From Limnohabitans sp. (GTDB lineage Bacteria; Pseudomonadota; Gammaproteobacteria; Burkholderiales; Burkholderiaceae_C), in the NCBI GenBank assembly GCA_021731425.1, contig JAKFXJ010000290.1, positions 1 to 8,457 of the forward strand: a stretch of 8,457 nucleotides of DNA. Direction: 5' to 3'. Under the pieces are notes generated by a model. It worked only from the letters and a program-made list of their open reading frames with translations, searched no databases and was not told the origin of the DNA. Below, piece after piece: positions 1 through 6,079 of this stretch. Positions within the stretch are counted from its first letter, which is position 1. Every line of letters begins with the position of its first letter. Both the position numbers and the translations under genes were made by a program.

Positions 1-301
1 TGTCCAACACGCTCAGGTAGGGCAGCAAATTGAATTGCTGGAACATCACGCCCACATGGTCGGCCCGAAAGGTGTCGCGCTGGCCGGGCTTCAAAGCCGC
101 CCAGTCTTGTCCCAGCAAAACCACACGACCCTGATGGGGCGTCAAAACGCCCGACAACAAGCCCAGCAAGGTGCTCTTGCCGCAACCGCTGGGGCCATGC
201 AAAAAAACAGTCTGACCACGGTCCACATGCAATCGGCCCAGCACCAAGGTGTCAGGCCCGCCCCGGGTCCAGGCAAAGCGCAATGGCTCGATGTCGATCA
301 C
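1..301 (-). CDS. ABC transporter ATP-binding protein, N-terminal part (cut by window edge)
   Basis: The first 100 codons of a nucleotide-binding subunit of an ABC transporter, running off the left edge. The translation contains a perfect Walker A motif, GPSGCGKST, at residues 36-44. A Q-loop region (MFQQFNLLP, residues 86-94) follows at the normal distance. The short stretch between them and the QQFNLLPYLSV sequence resemble the LolD/MacB/FtsE-like class that works with FtsX-type permeases in lipoprotein or macrolide export; this subclass call is inference because the signature motif and Walker B lie outside. I chose the GTG at 301 because GGGAGA stands a few bases upstream and no ATG is available in frame nearby. 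The gene follows the EamA permease on the same strand with a 35-bp gap, so the two may share a transcript. Confidence 0.85.
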   Translation of the reverse strand, partial: MIDIEPLRFAWTRGGPDTLVLGRLHVDRGQTVFLHGPSGCGKSTLLGLLSGVLTPHQGRVVLLGQDWAALKPGQRDTFRADHVGVMFQQFNLLPYLSVLD

Positions 302-336
302 ATTCGTCTCCCTTTTGTGCAGGGCAATATACCCCG

Positions 337-1284
337 TCAATCGGGCACAACGGTCTTTCTCCGGCTTTCCCTGCGGGCAATCCAGACGGTGGCGCCCAAG
401 ATGACCAGCGCCCCGGCCCAAGTCCATTGGCTGGGCACATCACCAAACACCAGCCACCCCAGCAAAGAGGCCCAGACCAGATCGAGAAAACGCAGCGACT
501 GGGTGGCCGAAATATCGGCCAGCGCAAACGCCCGCGTGAGGCAATAGTGGGCCAGCGTGCCCAGCACGCCCGTGGCGGCAAAGCCCAGCCACTGTATCAA
601 GGTTGGCGCTTGCCAGTTGGGCAGCGCCATGGGCAAGCTCAAGACCGTGACCGTCAGCGCTTGCCACAGCACAATCACGCCCTCTTTTTCGTAGCGGGTC
701 AGGGCTTTGGTAATGAGGAAAGACGCTGCAAAAACAGGCGACGAGGCCAGCATGACGAGGTTGAACCAACCGCCCTCACCGGACATCTTGGGCAGGACCA
801 CCACCAGCACGCCCGCAAAGCCAATGATCGCGGCGATCCAGCGGTCTTTGCGCATGGGCTCGCCCAAAAACCAGGCCGCACCGATCATGATGAAAATCGG
901 CCCGGTAAAGCCAATGGCCGTCATGTCGGCCAAGGGGATTTTGGGCAAGGCCGTGAACCACAACACCAGACCCAAGGTGTGCACCCCGCCACGCCAGAAC
1001 TGGCCCGCCATGTTCACCGGCATATAAGCCCGCCAGCCCTCACGCCAGACCCAAGGCAAGATGACCAACAAACCAAACAGATAACGCAAAAACTGCGATT
1101 GGTAGACGTCCAGGTGCAGCGTCAGCTCGCGGGCGATGGTGTTGAGTAAAGAAAACAGCAGCCCACCCAGCACCATCCAGACCATGCCCCGCACGGCCAC
1201 AGGCCAAGCGGCAAAGGCCCGCATGCCGCGGTGGTGCGTCAGCGACCACTGGCGCAAGGGGGACCAAGACTTGCGCGGTTTCAT
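337..1284 (-). CDS. EamA/DMT-superfamily inner-membrane permease
   Basis: A 315-residue drug/metabolite transporter-type protein, the usual length for the family, with about ten hydrophobic helices and two EamA repeats (roughly residues 37-165 and 175-303). Each repeat ends with the family's typical stretch: LGEP...W.AAIIGFAGVLVV at 140-163 and FGD.PSQWTWAGALVILGAT at 280-299. The C-terminus is basic (RRESRRK), consistent with a cytoplasmic end. Members move small metabolites, amino acids or drugs across the inner membrane, but substrate cannot be read from sequence. The ATG at 1284 has only a weak ribosome site. Met21 (about 1224) is an alternative start that would remove a polar 20-residue leader before the first helix. 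It lies 99 bp after the secreted coiled-coil gene and 35 bp before the ABC ATPase gene. Confidence 0.88.
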   Translation of the reverse strand: MKPRKSWSPLRQWSLTHHRGMRAFAAWPVAVRGMVWMVLGGLLFSLLNTIARELTLHLDVYQSQFLRYLFGLLVILPWVWREGWRAYMPVNMAGQFWRGGVHTLGLVLWFTALPKIPLADMTAIGFTGPIFIMIGAAWFLGEPMRKDRWIAAIIGFAGVLVVVLPKMSGEGGWFNLVMLASSPVFAASFLITKALTRYEKEGVIVLWQALTVTVLSLPMALPNWQAPTLIQWLGFAATGVLGTLAHYCLTRAFALADISATQSLRFLDLVWASLLGWLVFGDVPSQWTWAGALVILGATVWIARRESRRKTVVPD

Positions 1285-1383
1285 GCCGCTACTCTGTTGT
1301 AGGTGTGAATCACCCCTTCATCTTAGGGGCAATGCTCATCCGGGCCGGTCGCTTGCGTTACCCCCACTGACTTCTGAGCCGAA

Positions 1384-2628
1384 TCAGTTGGTTGGCAGGG
1401 GTGGCAAGGACTTGCTGGCTGAATTGGGGGCGGGTGCAGCCGCAGCTGGAGGAGTTGCCACTGGCGGTGGCAACGGTGCAGCTTTCGCCGCAGCTGGAGC
1501 AGCTGTTGCTGGTGCCGTTGGCGTGGCTGGTGTTGCTGGTGTTGCTGGTGTTGCTGGTGTTGCTGGTGTTGCTGGTGTTGCTGGTGCCGTTGGTGCCGTT
1601 GGTGCCGTTGGCGTGGCGGGTTTGGCCGCCTCCTGTGGCTTGGCTTCGGGTGCGGGGACACCCCTGATCTTGTCGATCTGCTTAAAGACCCAGTTTTTCT
1701 CTTGCGCGGCTTGGGCTTTTTCTTCGGCAATTTGCGCCTTCAAGGCGGCAATTTTCTCTTGCAAGGCACGCTCTTCGGCTGCCTTGGCCTCTTGAGCTTG
1801 GCGCTCGGCCTTCACCCGCGCGTCTTTGATGGCCTGCAGTACGGCCGCCTCTTCGGCGGCTGCACGGGCCACACGGTCTTTTTCTTGCTGGAGGCGTGCT
1901 GCCTTCACCGATGCCATCTCACGCACCCCGGTGCTCCAAGGCAAATTTTGCATTTGCCGCTGAATGGCCACTTCGCGCGAAATGGTTTGCACCTTGCCGT
2001 CGACTCGGGCCGTGAAAAAACCTTCGCAGCGGGTTTTGAGACCCGCCACGGTGCAGGCATGGTTTTGCGGGCTTTGTGTGCCCCAGGCTTTGGGCTGGGC
2101 CAAAAACGCATCGCATCGGGCAAAGGCCCGCTCAATTTTGGCGTCCTCACCACTGGGCTGCGGGTCGGTGAAGTCGAACCACTCGGGCCGCACCTGCTCC
2201 AACGCAAAGGCGGTGCGCACGCAGTCGGCCTTGGCCGTCGGCAATTGGGCTTGCATGCCCGCCCACATGGCCCGGGTCAGGGCGTTGTTGCTGACCACCT
2301 TGAATCGAGCCTCGCCCTGGGTGGGGCAACCATTGACCACTTGGTCGTTGATGCGACGTGCCTGTCCTTGCCAACGGACCGTGACAAACTCTTCATCCTG
2401 CGGCGTGATGGCCACGGGGGTGTCAAAAAACGGGGTTTGCACCACCCGCTCCACATCGGCCTGGCCGGGCACGCTGATGCGCACATTGCAGCGGGTCTCG
2501 CCATTGATCACCCGGACAGCCACAGGCACGGTTTGGGTTTGTCCGGCCTGCACCACGTACTGACCCGCCCACGCCCAAGGCGCAGCGCACAGCCACAGCA
2601 ACCCAGCCCACCCCACACGTGTTCTCAT
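1384..2628 (-). CDS. Secreted coiled-coil protein with Pro-Ala-Thr repeat tail, function unknown
   Basis: A 414-residue protein whose function I do not recognise. Residues 1-21 form a signal peptide (basic start, Leu/Trp/Ala core, AWA then GQ at the likely cleavage site), so the protein is probably periplasmic or surface-exposed. Residues 22 to about 235 form a globular region with six cysteines (47, 101, 136, 172, 192, 201), enough for three disulfides. Residues 239 to about 313 are an Ala/Glu/Lys/Gln-rich coiled coil. From about 324 the chain is low complexity: PTA and PAT triplets (337-373), then Ala/Pro-rich sequence to the end. The tail is coded by a 9-bp tandem repeat. The ATG at 2628 is preceded by GGGTGA and overlaps the stop of a possible small ORF. 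A structural envelope or spacer role is only a guess from the architecture. Confidence 0.8.
   Translation of the reverse strand: MRTRVGWAGLLWLCAAPWAWAGQYVVQAGQTQTVPVAVRVINGETRCNVRISVPGQADVERVVQTPFFDTPVAITPQDEEFVTVRWQGQARRINDQVVNGCPTQGEARFKVVSNNALTRAMWAGMQAQLPTAKADCVRTAFALEQVRPEWFDFTDPQPSGEDAKIERAFARCDAFLAQPKAWGTQSPQNHACTVAGLKTRCEGFFTARVDGKVQTISREVAIQRQMQNLPWSTGVREMASVKAARLQQEKDRVARAAAEEAAVLQAIKDARVKAERQAQEAKAAEERALQEKIAALKAQIAEEKAQAAQEKNWVFKQIDKIRGVPAPEAKPQEAAKPATPTAPTAPTAPATPATPATPATPATPATPATPTAPATAAPAAAKAAPLPPPVATPPAAAAPAPNSASKSLPPLPTN
1508..1615. repeat. 9-bp tandem repeat (minisatellite) coding the PAT tail
   Basis: Twelve consecutive 9-base units fill this stretch. Six are identical copies of GCTGGTGTT (1526-1579); the flanking units are GCTGGTGCC, GTTGGTGCC and GTTGGCGTG variants. 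Read on the minus strand in frame, each unit codes three residues, giving Pro-Ala-Thr in the perfect copies and Thr-Ala-Pro-type triplets in the variants. The unit is a multiple of three, so copy-number change would lengthen or shorten the tail without shifting frame. Confidence 0.93.
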
Positions 2629-2765
2629 GACTCACCCGTCTTTAGAAAAAACAATCCACATACCGTATCGACAGCAAAACGCCCAACTTGATGGCGCCTG
2701 GCCATCACCTGACCATCGGGTTTGGGCAAATCCATAGACACAGGGCAGGTCCACAGCAGGTGCAT
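2625..2765 (-). CDS. Possible 46-residue small protein coupled to the downstream gene
   Basis: A short ORF fills the gap between the crotonase and the secreted coiled-coil protein. It starts with ATG at 2765, three bases after AAGGA; that ribosome site overlaps the crotonase stop (TGAAGGA). It ends with TGA overlapping the next gene's ATG in the ATGA arrangement typical of translational coupling. The product would be 46 residues, starting MHLLWTCPV, with no recognisable domain, one short hydrophobic stretch near the end (VCGLFFL) and two cysteines. Against it: codon third positions in the second half are much less GC-rich than in neighbouring genes, and such a stretch could equally be an intergenic promoter region. 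It may be a coupling leader rather than a functional peptide. Confidence 0.35.
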   Translation of the reverse strand: MHLLWTCPVSMDLPKPDGQVMARRHQVGRFAVDTVCGLFFLKTGES

Positions 2766-2772
2766 TTGTCCT

Positions 2773-3561
2773 TCAGCGACCCGCAAATACCGGCGTTCGC
2801 CGCTGGGCAAAAGCCGCCCGGCCCTCGGCAAAGTCAGCGCTTTGGCTGGTGCGTAGCTCGCGCTCGCGCATGCGGCCCACGTCACCATGTCCGGTCTCGA
2901 TTTCCCGGATCGATTGCTTGGTCTCCTGCACGGCCAGGGGTGCCAGCGCCAAGATGTCGCGCACCAAGGTCTGCTGGGTTGTTGCCCAGTCCTCGGGGCC
3001 CACCAGCGCCTCGAACAGGCCCAGAGCCTCAAGTTGCCGGTCGGTGAAAGGCCGGGCCGTCAAAAACGCCCGCTTGGTGGCTGCCAGACCAAAACGGCTG
3101 ACATAGCGCTGCAAGCCGCTGGGGTAGTAATGCAAACCCAGCGCCGTGGCAGGCATGCGCCACTCGATTCCCTGCAGGCCGATGCGCAGGTCGCAGGCCA
3201 GCACCACGTCGGTGGCACCGCCGTACACACTGCCGTTGAGGGCGCAAATGCTGATCGGGCGCAAAGCCGCCAGCGCATCCGGAATTTCCTCAAAAAAGGT
3301 CGACCCATGCCCGGGCTCGTCAAAGCCTCCAATGTCGTAACCGGCGCAAAACACCGGCCTGGGCTGGCCAGCCGTGTTGGCCGTCAGCACCAGCACCCGC
3401 ACGGCCGCATCCCGGTTCACCGTGTCAAAGTGCACCAACAAGGCCTTGAGGTCGACGTTTTCCAGGCGGTTGCGCTGGGCTGGGCGGTTCAAGGTGATGG
3501 TGGCCACACCGTCTTCGATGTGAAGCGTGGGGGTGGATGCAGGCGCAGCGGCAAGTGTCAT
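2773..3561 (-). CDS. Enoyl-CoA hydratase/isomerase (crotonase) family protein
   Basis: A 262-residue crotonase-fold protein, the usual family length, acting on an acyl-CoA thioester in the cytoplasm. Family landmarks include DGVATITLNRP (17-27), the oxyanion-hole segments FCAGYDIGG (71-79) and NGSVYGGATD (109-118), ACDLRI (122-127), and the C-terminal AEGRAAFAQRRTPVF pattern. The two glutamates that serve classical hydratases are replaced: position 118 is Asp and position 138 (MPATALG, normally QPE-) is Ala. Hydration chemistry is therefore doubtful and the exact reaction is unknown. I chose ATG 3561; the frame extends to a TTG at 3579, but that lies inside the T-run of the phasin terminator. 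The Shine-Dalgarno sequence is poor. It sits directly behind the phasin gene, and a lipid/PHA link is only suggestive. Confidence 0.85.
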   Translation of the reverse strand: MTLAAAPASTPTLHIEDGVATITLNRPAQRNRLENVDLKALLVHFDTVNRDAAVRVLVLTANTAGQPRPVFCAGYDIGGFDEPGHGSTFFEEIPDALAALRPISICALNGSVYGGATDVVLACDLRIGLQGIEWRMPATALGLHYYPSGLQRYVSRFGLAATKRAFLTARPFTDRQLEALGLFEALVGPEDWATTQQTLVRDILALAPLAVQETKQSIREIETGHGDVGRMRERELRTSQSADFAEGRAAFAQRRTPVFAGR

Positions 3562-3572
3562 AAGGGCAATCC

Positions 3573-3600
3573 AAAACAAAAAGGGTGTCCGAAGACACCC
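3573..3600 (-). terminator. Intrinsic terminator of the phasin gene
   Basis: On the minus strand a perfect 7-bp stem GGGTGTC / GACACCC closes a TTCG tetraloop (3583-3600) and is followed at once by TTTTTGTTTT (3573-3582). It begins 51 bases after the phasin stop codon. A weaker hairpin (CCCTGA/TCAGGG, 3618-3631) followed by GCGGTTTT lies between the stop and this terminator, so the phasin 3' end may have tandem stops. There is no T-run on the plus-strand side, so it works in one direction only. Confidence 0.9.
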
Positions 3601-3651
3601 TAATTGTAGAAAACCGCCCCTGAGTTCAGGGTCGGCTCATGAAGTCAAAGC

Positions 3652-4209
3652 TCAAGCCTTGGCTTTGGCTTTGCCCATGGCGGCCTTGACCGAAGCTTCG
3701 GCTTGGGCTTGGGCAGCCTTCATGCTGGCTTCGGCGCTGTCAGCGGCTTGCTTGGCCACTTTTTTCAGGGTTTCGGCAGCGCTTTGGCTGGCTTCGAAGG
3801 CGGTCTTGATCACGGCCACAGCGGCGTCAGAACCGGCGGGGGCGTTCTTCAGGCTGTTTTCAATCAGGCTTTTGACAGCTTGCTCGGACTCGGCCATTTT
3901 GCCTTCGACGGCCTTGGTGAACTCGGCGCCAGTGCTGTTGGCGATGTCAGCCAGGTGACGGCCGTAAGACACCGACTTTTCGAAGGCGGGCTGCACCAAA
4001 GCGGCTTGCACGGCCATCAGGTCTTGAGGCGACTTGGCACCCATCAGGGCTTGCATGTTGGCGAAAGACTCGCCCACAGCGGCTTTGCCAGCGGCCATGT
4101 TCAGCTCGACCAGGCGCTCGAAACCAGCAAAAGCCGATTGCGACAGGCCAGCGGCCACTTTCAGGTTGGCTTGTTGGGTGGCGGTGAATTGTTCAGCGTT
4201 GAAGTTCAT
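3652..4209 (-). CDS. phaP: Phasin family protein (PHA granule-associated)
   Basis: A 185-residue phasin: a small amphipathic helical protein that coats polyhydroxyalkanoate granules and controls their number and size. It starts MNFNAEQFTATQQANL and shows the family's alternating Ala/Lys/Glu helical pattern. It has no cysteine or tryptophan and ends in a Lys/Ala tail (AAMGKAKAKA) that recalls basic tails of other phasins and could touch nucleic acid or the granule surface. I chose ATG 4209 because AGGA stands six bases upstream; the frame stays open to 4269 but the added Cys-rich residues are unlike phasins. It ends in a strong terminator, as expected for an abundant single-gene transcript. 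No PHA synthase or depolymerase gene is within the window, so the symbol follows family membership only. Confidence 0.9.
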   Translation of the reverse strand: MNFNAEQFTATQQANLKVAAGLSQSAFAGFERLVELNMAAGKAAVGESFANMQALMGAKSPQDLMAVQAALVQPAFEKSVSYGRHLADIANSTGAEFTKAVEGKMAESEQAVKSLIENSLKNAPAGSDAAVAVIKTAFEASQSAAETLKKVAKQAADSAEASMKAAQAQAEASVKAAMGKAKAKA

Positions 4210-4426
4210 GGTGTGTCCTAGAGAAAGGTTTGTTGCAATGCAGCAATTGGAACAGCACATGCAGGCCATGGCAAGGGAAAACCCGCACTTTAGAGTCCGC
4301 TCTCCAATTCAAGCCTTACGTTGGCCGCCTCGCTGAGCCAGCACCAGAAAAGGCCTTTGCTCAGGCCCTGTGCCAAGCTCACTACACTTAACGGTTTGGC
4401 CAGTTTGGCCCGTTTACCTTGCACGT
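4210..4426. other. Divergent intergenic region between phasin and the 199-aa protein
   Basis: A 217-bp gap that must hold promoters for both directions. On the phasin side I see the TGC-rich inverted repeat at 4233-4246 and a possible -10 TAAAGT at 4287-4292 (minus), without a convincing -35. On the other side TACACT at 4383-4388 could be a -10 for the plus-strand gene, with TTGCTC upstream at an over-long spacing. A 9-base direct repeat GTTTGGCCA/GTTTGGCCC stands at 4394-4411. No small ORF with a good ribosome site was found. Confidence 0.4.
4233..4246. promoter_or_regulatory. Possible PhaR-type operator upstream of the phasin gene
   Basis: TTGCAATGCAGCAA lies 24-37 bases before the phasin start codon. 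It is an inverted repeat of TTGC/GCAA with extra TGC/GCA steps in the middle. PhaR repressors of PHA metabolism are known to bind TGC-rich sites near phaP promoters and to be released by PHA. The match is to that general pattern only, and no phaR gene is visible here. The assignment is inference. Confidence 0.35.
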
Positions 4427-5026
4427 ATGGAATTCATCAGCCTGCTCTTCATCCTGGCCACGGGCATCCACTGGCTCAATACCCAGGGCCAGCGCAAACG
4501 CACCGCCTTGCTGGCCGAGCAATTGCGGCCTTTTCACATCGAAAAAAACATGGCCCAGCTGACCGGTGCCTACATGCGGGCACTGGGCGAATCTGACCCC
4601 GAGCGGCAGCATCACATCCTGCAATTGCAAGACGCTGCCGAGCAACAACTGGCCAGCGAGTTCCAGCTCCTGGCGCGTGAATTTGCCAAACTGCCTGCCC
4701 CCGTTTCACGCGGCTTCAAGCTGGCCCTGCCCTACATCGACCAGCTCTCGCCCAAAGCCACTTTCGACATGCGCCGCCTGCTCGAAGTGCACGCACAAGG
4801 CATCGAGCGCACCGTGCGCAACACGCAAGGGCTTGCGCCCAAGGCGCGGTCCTTTCGCATGATGGGCGAGATGTTTTTGATGCAGCACAGCTGCCACTGG
4901 TTTTGCCGCTCCAAAACCATCGCCTCGGCCCGAATGGTGGCCCAGCACCAGACCCGCTACGAGCAAGCACTGGACGCGGTCAGCCCCGAAACCCGCCAGG
5001 CCTATCTGGACGTGGTTCAGGGCTGA
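4427..5026 (+). CDS. Conserved-looking hypothetical protein with N-terminal membrane anchor
   Basis: A 199-residue protein that I cannot assign to a family. Residues 1-16 (MEFISLLFILATGIHW) are hydrophobic and followed by a basic segment (QRKR), consistent with a single N-terminal membrane anchor with the rest in the cytoplasm; a cleavable signal peptide is less likely because no small-residue cleavage site is seen. The remainder is mostly helical and charged, with a Gln/Ala/Glu-rich stretch at 66-88. The segment at 146-170 contains a CHWFC pair of cysteines (156, 160) in an aromatic context. ATG 4427 is preferred over an in-frame GTG at 4370 because it begins at the hydrophobic segment, but neither has a good ribosome site. 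It is alone on its strand and meets the hydrolase gene tail to tail, 10 bp apart. Confidence 0.7.
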   Translation: MEFISLLFILATGIHWLNTQGQRKRTALLAEQLRPFHIEKNMAQLTGAYMRALGESDPERQHHILQLQDAAEQQLASEFQLLAREFAKLPAPVSRGFKLALPYIDQLSPKATFDMRRLLEVHAQGIERTVRNTQGLAPKARSFRMMGEMFLMQHSCHWFCRSKTIASARMVAQHQTRYEQALDAVSPETRQAYLDVVQG

Positions 5027-5045
5027 TCAGGCCTGATTAGCCCTG
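5018..5045. terminator. Palindrome shared by two convergent gene ends
   Basis: A 28-bp near-perfect inverted repeat with arms CAGGGCT-G-ATCAGG and CCTGAT-T-AGCCCTG, broken only at one position per arm (G/T, which can wobble in RNA). It contains the TGA of the plus-strand gene (5024-5026) and the TAA of the hydrolase (5037-5039). No T-run follows on either strand, so it is not a classical intrinsic terminator. A bidirectional 3'-end hairpin is the likely role. Confidence 0.5.
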
Positions 5046-5972
5046 CTGCCAAGCGCTGCGCAGCGCCTGGGCGCATAAGGCCACTGCCGTGTTGGCCTCT
5101 TGCAGCACCCGGCCCATGGTGATGAAGCCGTGGATCTGCCGCTCAAAACAGATGTACTGCGCGGACACCCCCGCCCGGCTCAAGGCATCGGCGTACAACA
5201 GACCTTCGTCACGCAAAGGGTCAAAACCCGCTGTCAGCACCAAGGCCGGGGGCAAGTTGGCGTGGCTCGTGGCCAGCTGGGGCGAGGCCCTCCAGTCCAG
5301 CGTGTCCTGTGGGCCACGCAGGTAATTGTTCGAGTACCAGGCCATCGACTCGCGCGTGAGCATGTAGCCTTGGCCATTGGTTTGGTACGAGGCGGTGTCG
5401 GGCACCATGAGCGTGCTGGGGTAAATCAGCAGCTGCAGCACTGGCTTGTGGCCCAAGTCACGCAAGCCCAAGCAGGCTGCAGCGGCCAGGTTGCCGCCCG
5501 CGCTGTCGCCGCCAATGGCGATGCGGGTCGGGTCAATGCCCAAAGTGGCCGCTTGTGCAGCCACCCACTGCCAAGCGGCCACCGCATCGTCGTAGCCCGC
5601 TGGAAACTTGTGCTCCGGCCCCAGCCGGTAGTCCACCGACACCACCACACCCCCGGCTTGCTGGCACAAGCTGCGGCACAGCACATCGTGGGTGTCCAGG
5701 TCTCCAATGGTCCAACCGCCGCCGTGCAGGTACACCAGAGCGGGCAGGGCCTGACCGGCGCCTGCCGGGTGGTACACACGCACCGCAATCGACACGCCCG
5801 CGTGGCTGAACTGCAGGTCCTGCACACGCCCCACCTCGGGCGCTTCGGGCTGGGTGAAGCTGCGCCGCGCCCGGTAAGACGCCCGCGCCTCGGTGGGCGT
5901 TTGGGTATAAACCGGCGGAATGCCTTTCTCGCTCAACAAGGTCATCAGGGCTTGGGCTTGGGGGTCGAGCAT
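5037..5972 (-). CDS. Alpha/beta hydrolase, hormone-sensitive-lipase (HSL) family esterase
   Basis: A 311-residue serine esterase of the bacterial HSL family (lipolytic family IV), acting on short or medium acyl esters. All key elements are visible: the oxyanion motif HGGGW (83-87), VDYRLGPEHKFPAGYDD (114-130), the nucleophile elbow GDSAGGN with Ser157, the acid in TAGFDPLRDEG (Asp251), and the histidine in QIHGF (His281). The start is ATG 5972, six bases after GGAG; a TTG at 5984 in the same frame overlaps that ribosome site and is unlikely. There is no signal peptide, so it is cytoplasmic. The gene follows the HMA gene on the same strand after 107 bp, so co-transcription is possible but not needed. 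Natural substrate unknown. Confidence 0.93.
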   Translation of the reverse strand: MLDPQAQALMTLLSEKGIPPVYTQTPTEARASYRARRSFTQPEAPEVGRVQDLQFSHAGVSIAVRVYHPAGAGQALPALVYLHGGGWTIGDLDTHDVLCRSLCQQAGGVVVSVDYRLGPEHKFPAGYDDAVAAWQWVAAQAATLGIDPTRIAIGGDSAGGNLAAAACLGLRDLGHKPVLQLLIYPSTLMVPDTASYQTNGQGYMLTRESMAWYSNNYLRGPQDTLDWRASPQLATSHANLPPALVLTAGFDPLRDEGLLYADALSRAGVSAQYICFERQIHGFITMGRVLQEANTAVALCAQALRSAWQQG

Positions 5973-6079
5973 GGGGCACTCCAAGGGCTTAGGTCTGTGG
6001 GGATCGATGGGATGGGTTGCCCATTATGTCAACGCTCACAACTTTTGGGGCCTGGCCCGAGCCCTCAAAGTGACAACGC

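Noticed and set aside
283..1149. Long plus-strand ORF of 288 codons
   Set aside because: It is a shadow of the EamA permease; the product is a Gln/His/Arg-rich chain with no domain.
1313..1329. CCCCT/AGGGG hairpin after the secreted coiled-coil gene
   Set aside because: Only five pairs, no T-run, and over 50 bp from the stop codon; not enough to call a terminator.
1136..1795. Plus-strand ORF with a collagen-like run of Gly-Val-Ala triplets
   Set aside because: It is the antisense image of the 9-bp repeat and coiled-coil region of the minus-strand gene; the minus frame has a signal peptide and sensible domain order, the plus frame does not.
3562..3579. TTG start adding six residues to the crotonase
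   Set aside because: It lies within the T-run of the phasin terminator and has no ribosome site; ATG 3561 fits the family start better.
2887..3603. Long plus-strand ORF of 238 codons
   Set aside because: It lies opposite the crotonase, whose motifs are unmistakable, and its translation is His/Gln/Arg/Gly-rich with no domain.
4210..4269. Twenty-residue N-terminal extension of the phasin (Cys-rich)
   Set aside because: It would place the good AGGA site inside the gene and adds Cys-rich sequence foreign to phasins.
4358..4378. Sigma-54-like element on the minus strand upstream of the phasin (TTGGCAC...)
   Set aside because: The TGGCAC half is good but the GC of the -12 part is missing (GA at the required position), and it is far from the start codon.
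5973..5984. TTG start adding four residues to the esterase
   Set aside because: It overlaps the GGAG ribosome site that serves ATG 5972.
6023..6032. TTGACA and overlapping CATAAT upstream of the esterase gene
   Set aside because: Each resembles a promoter hexamer, but neither has a convincing partner at 16-18 bp, so I could not call a promoter.
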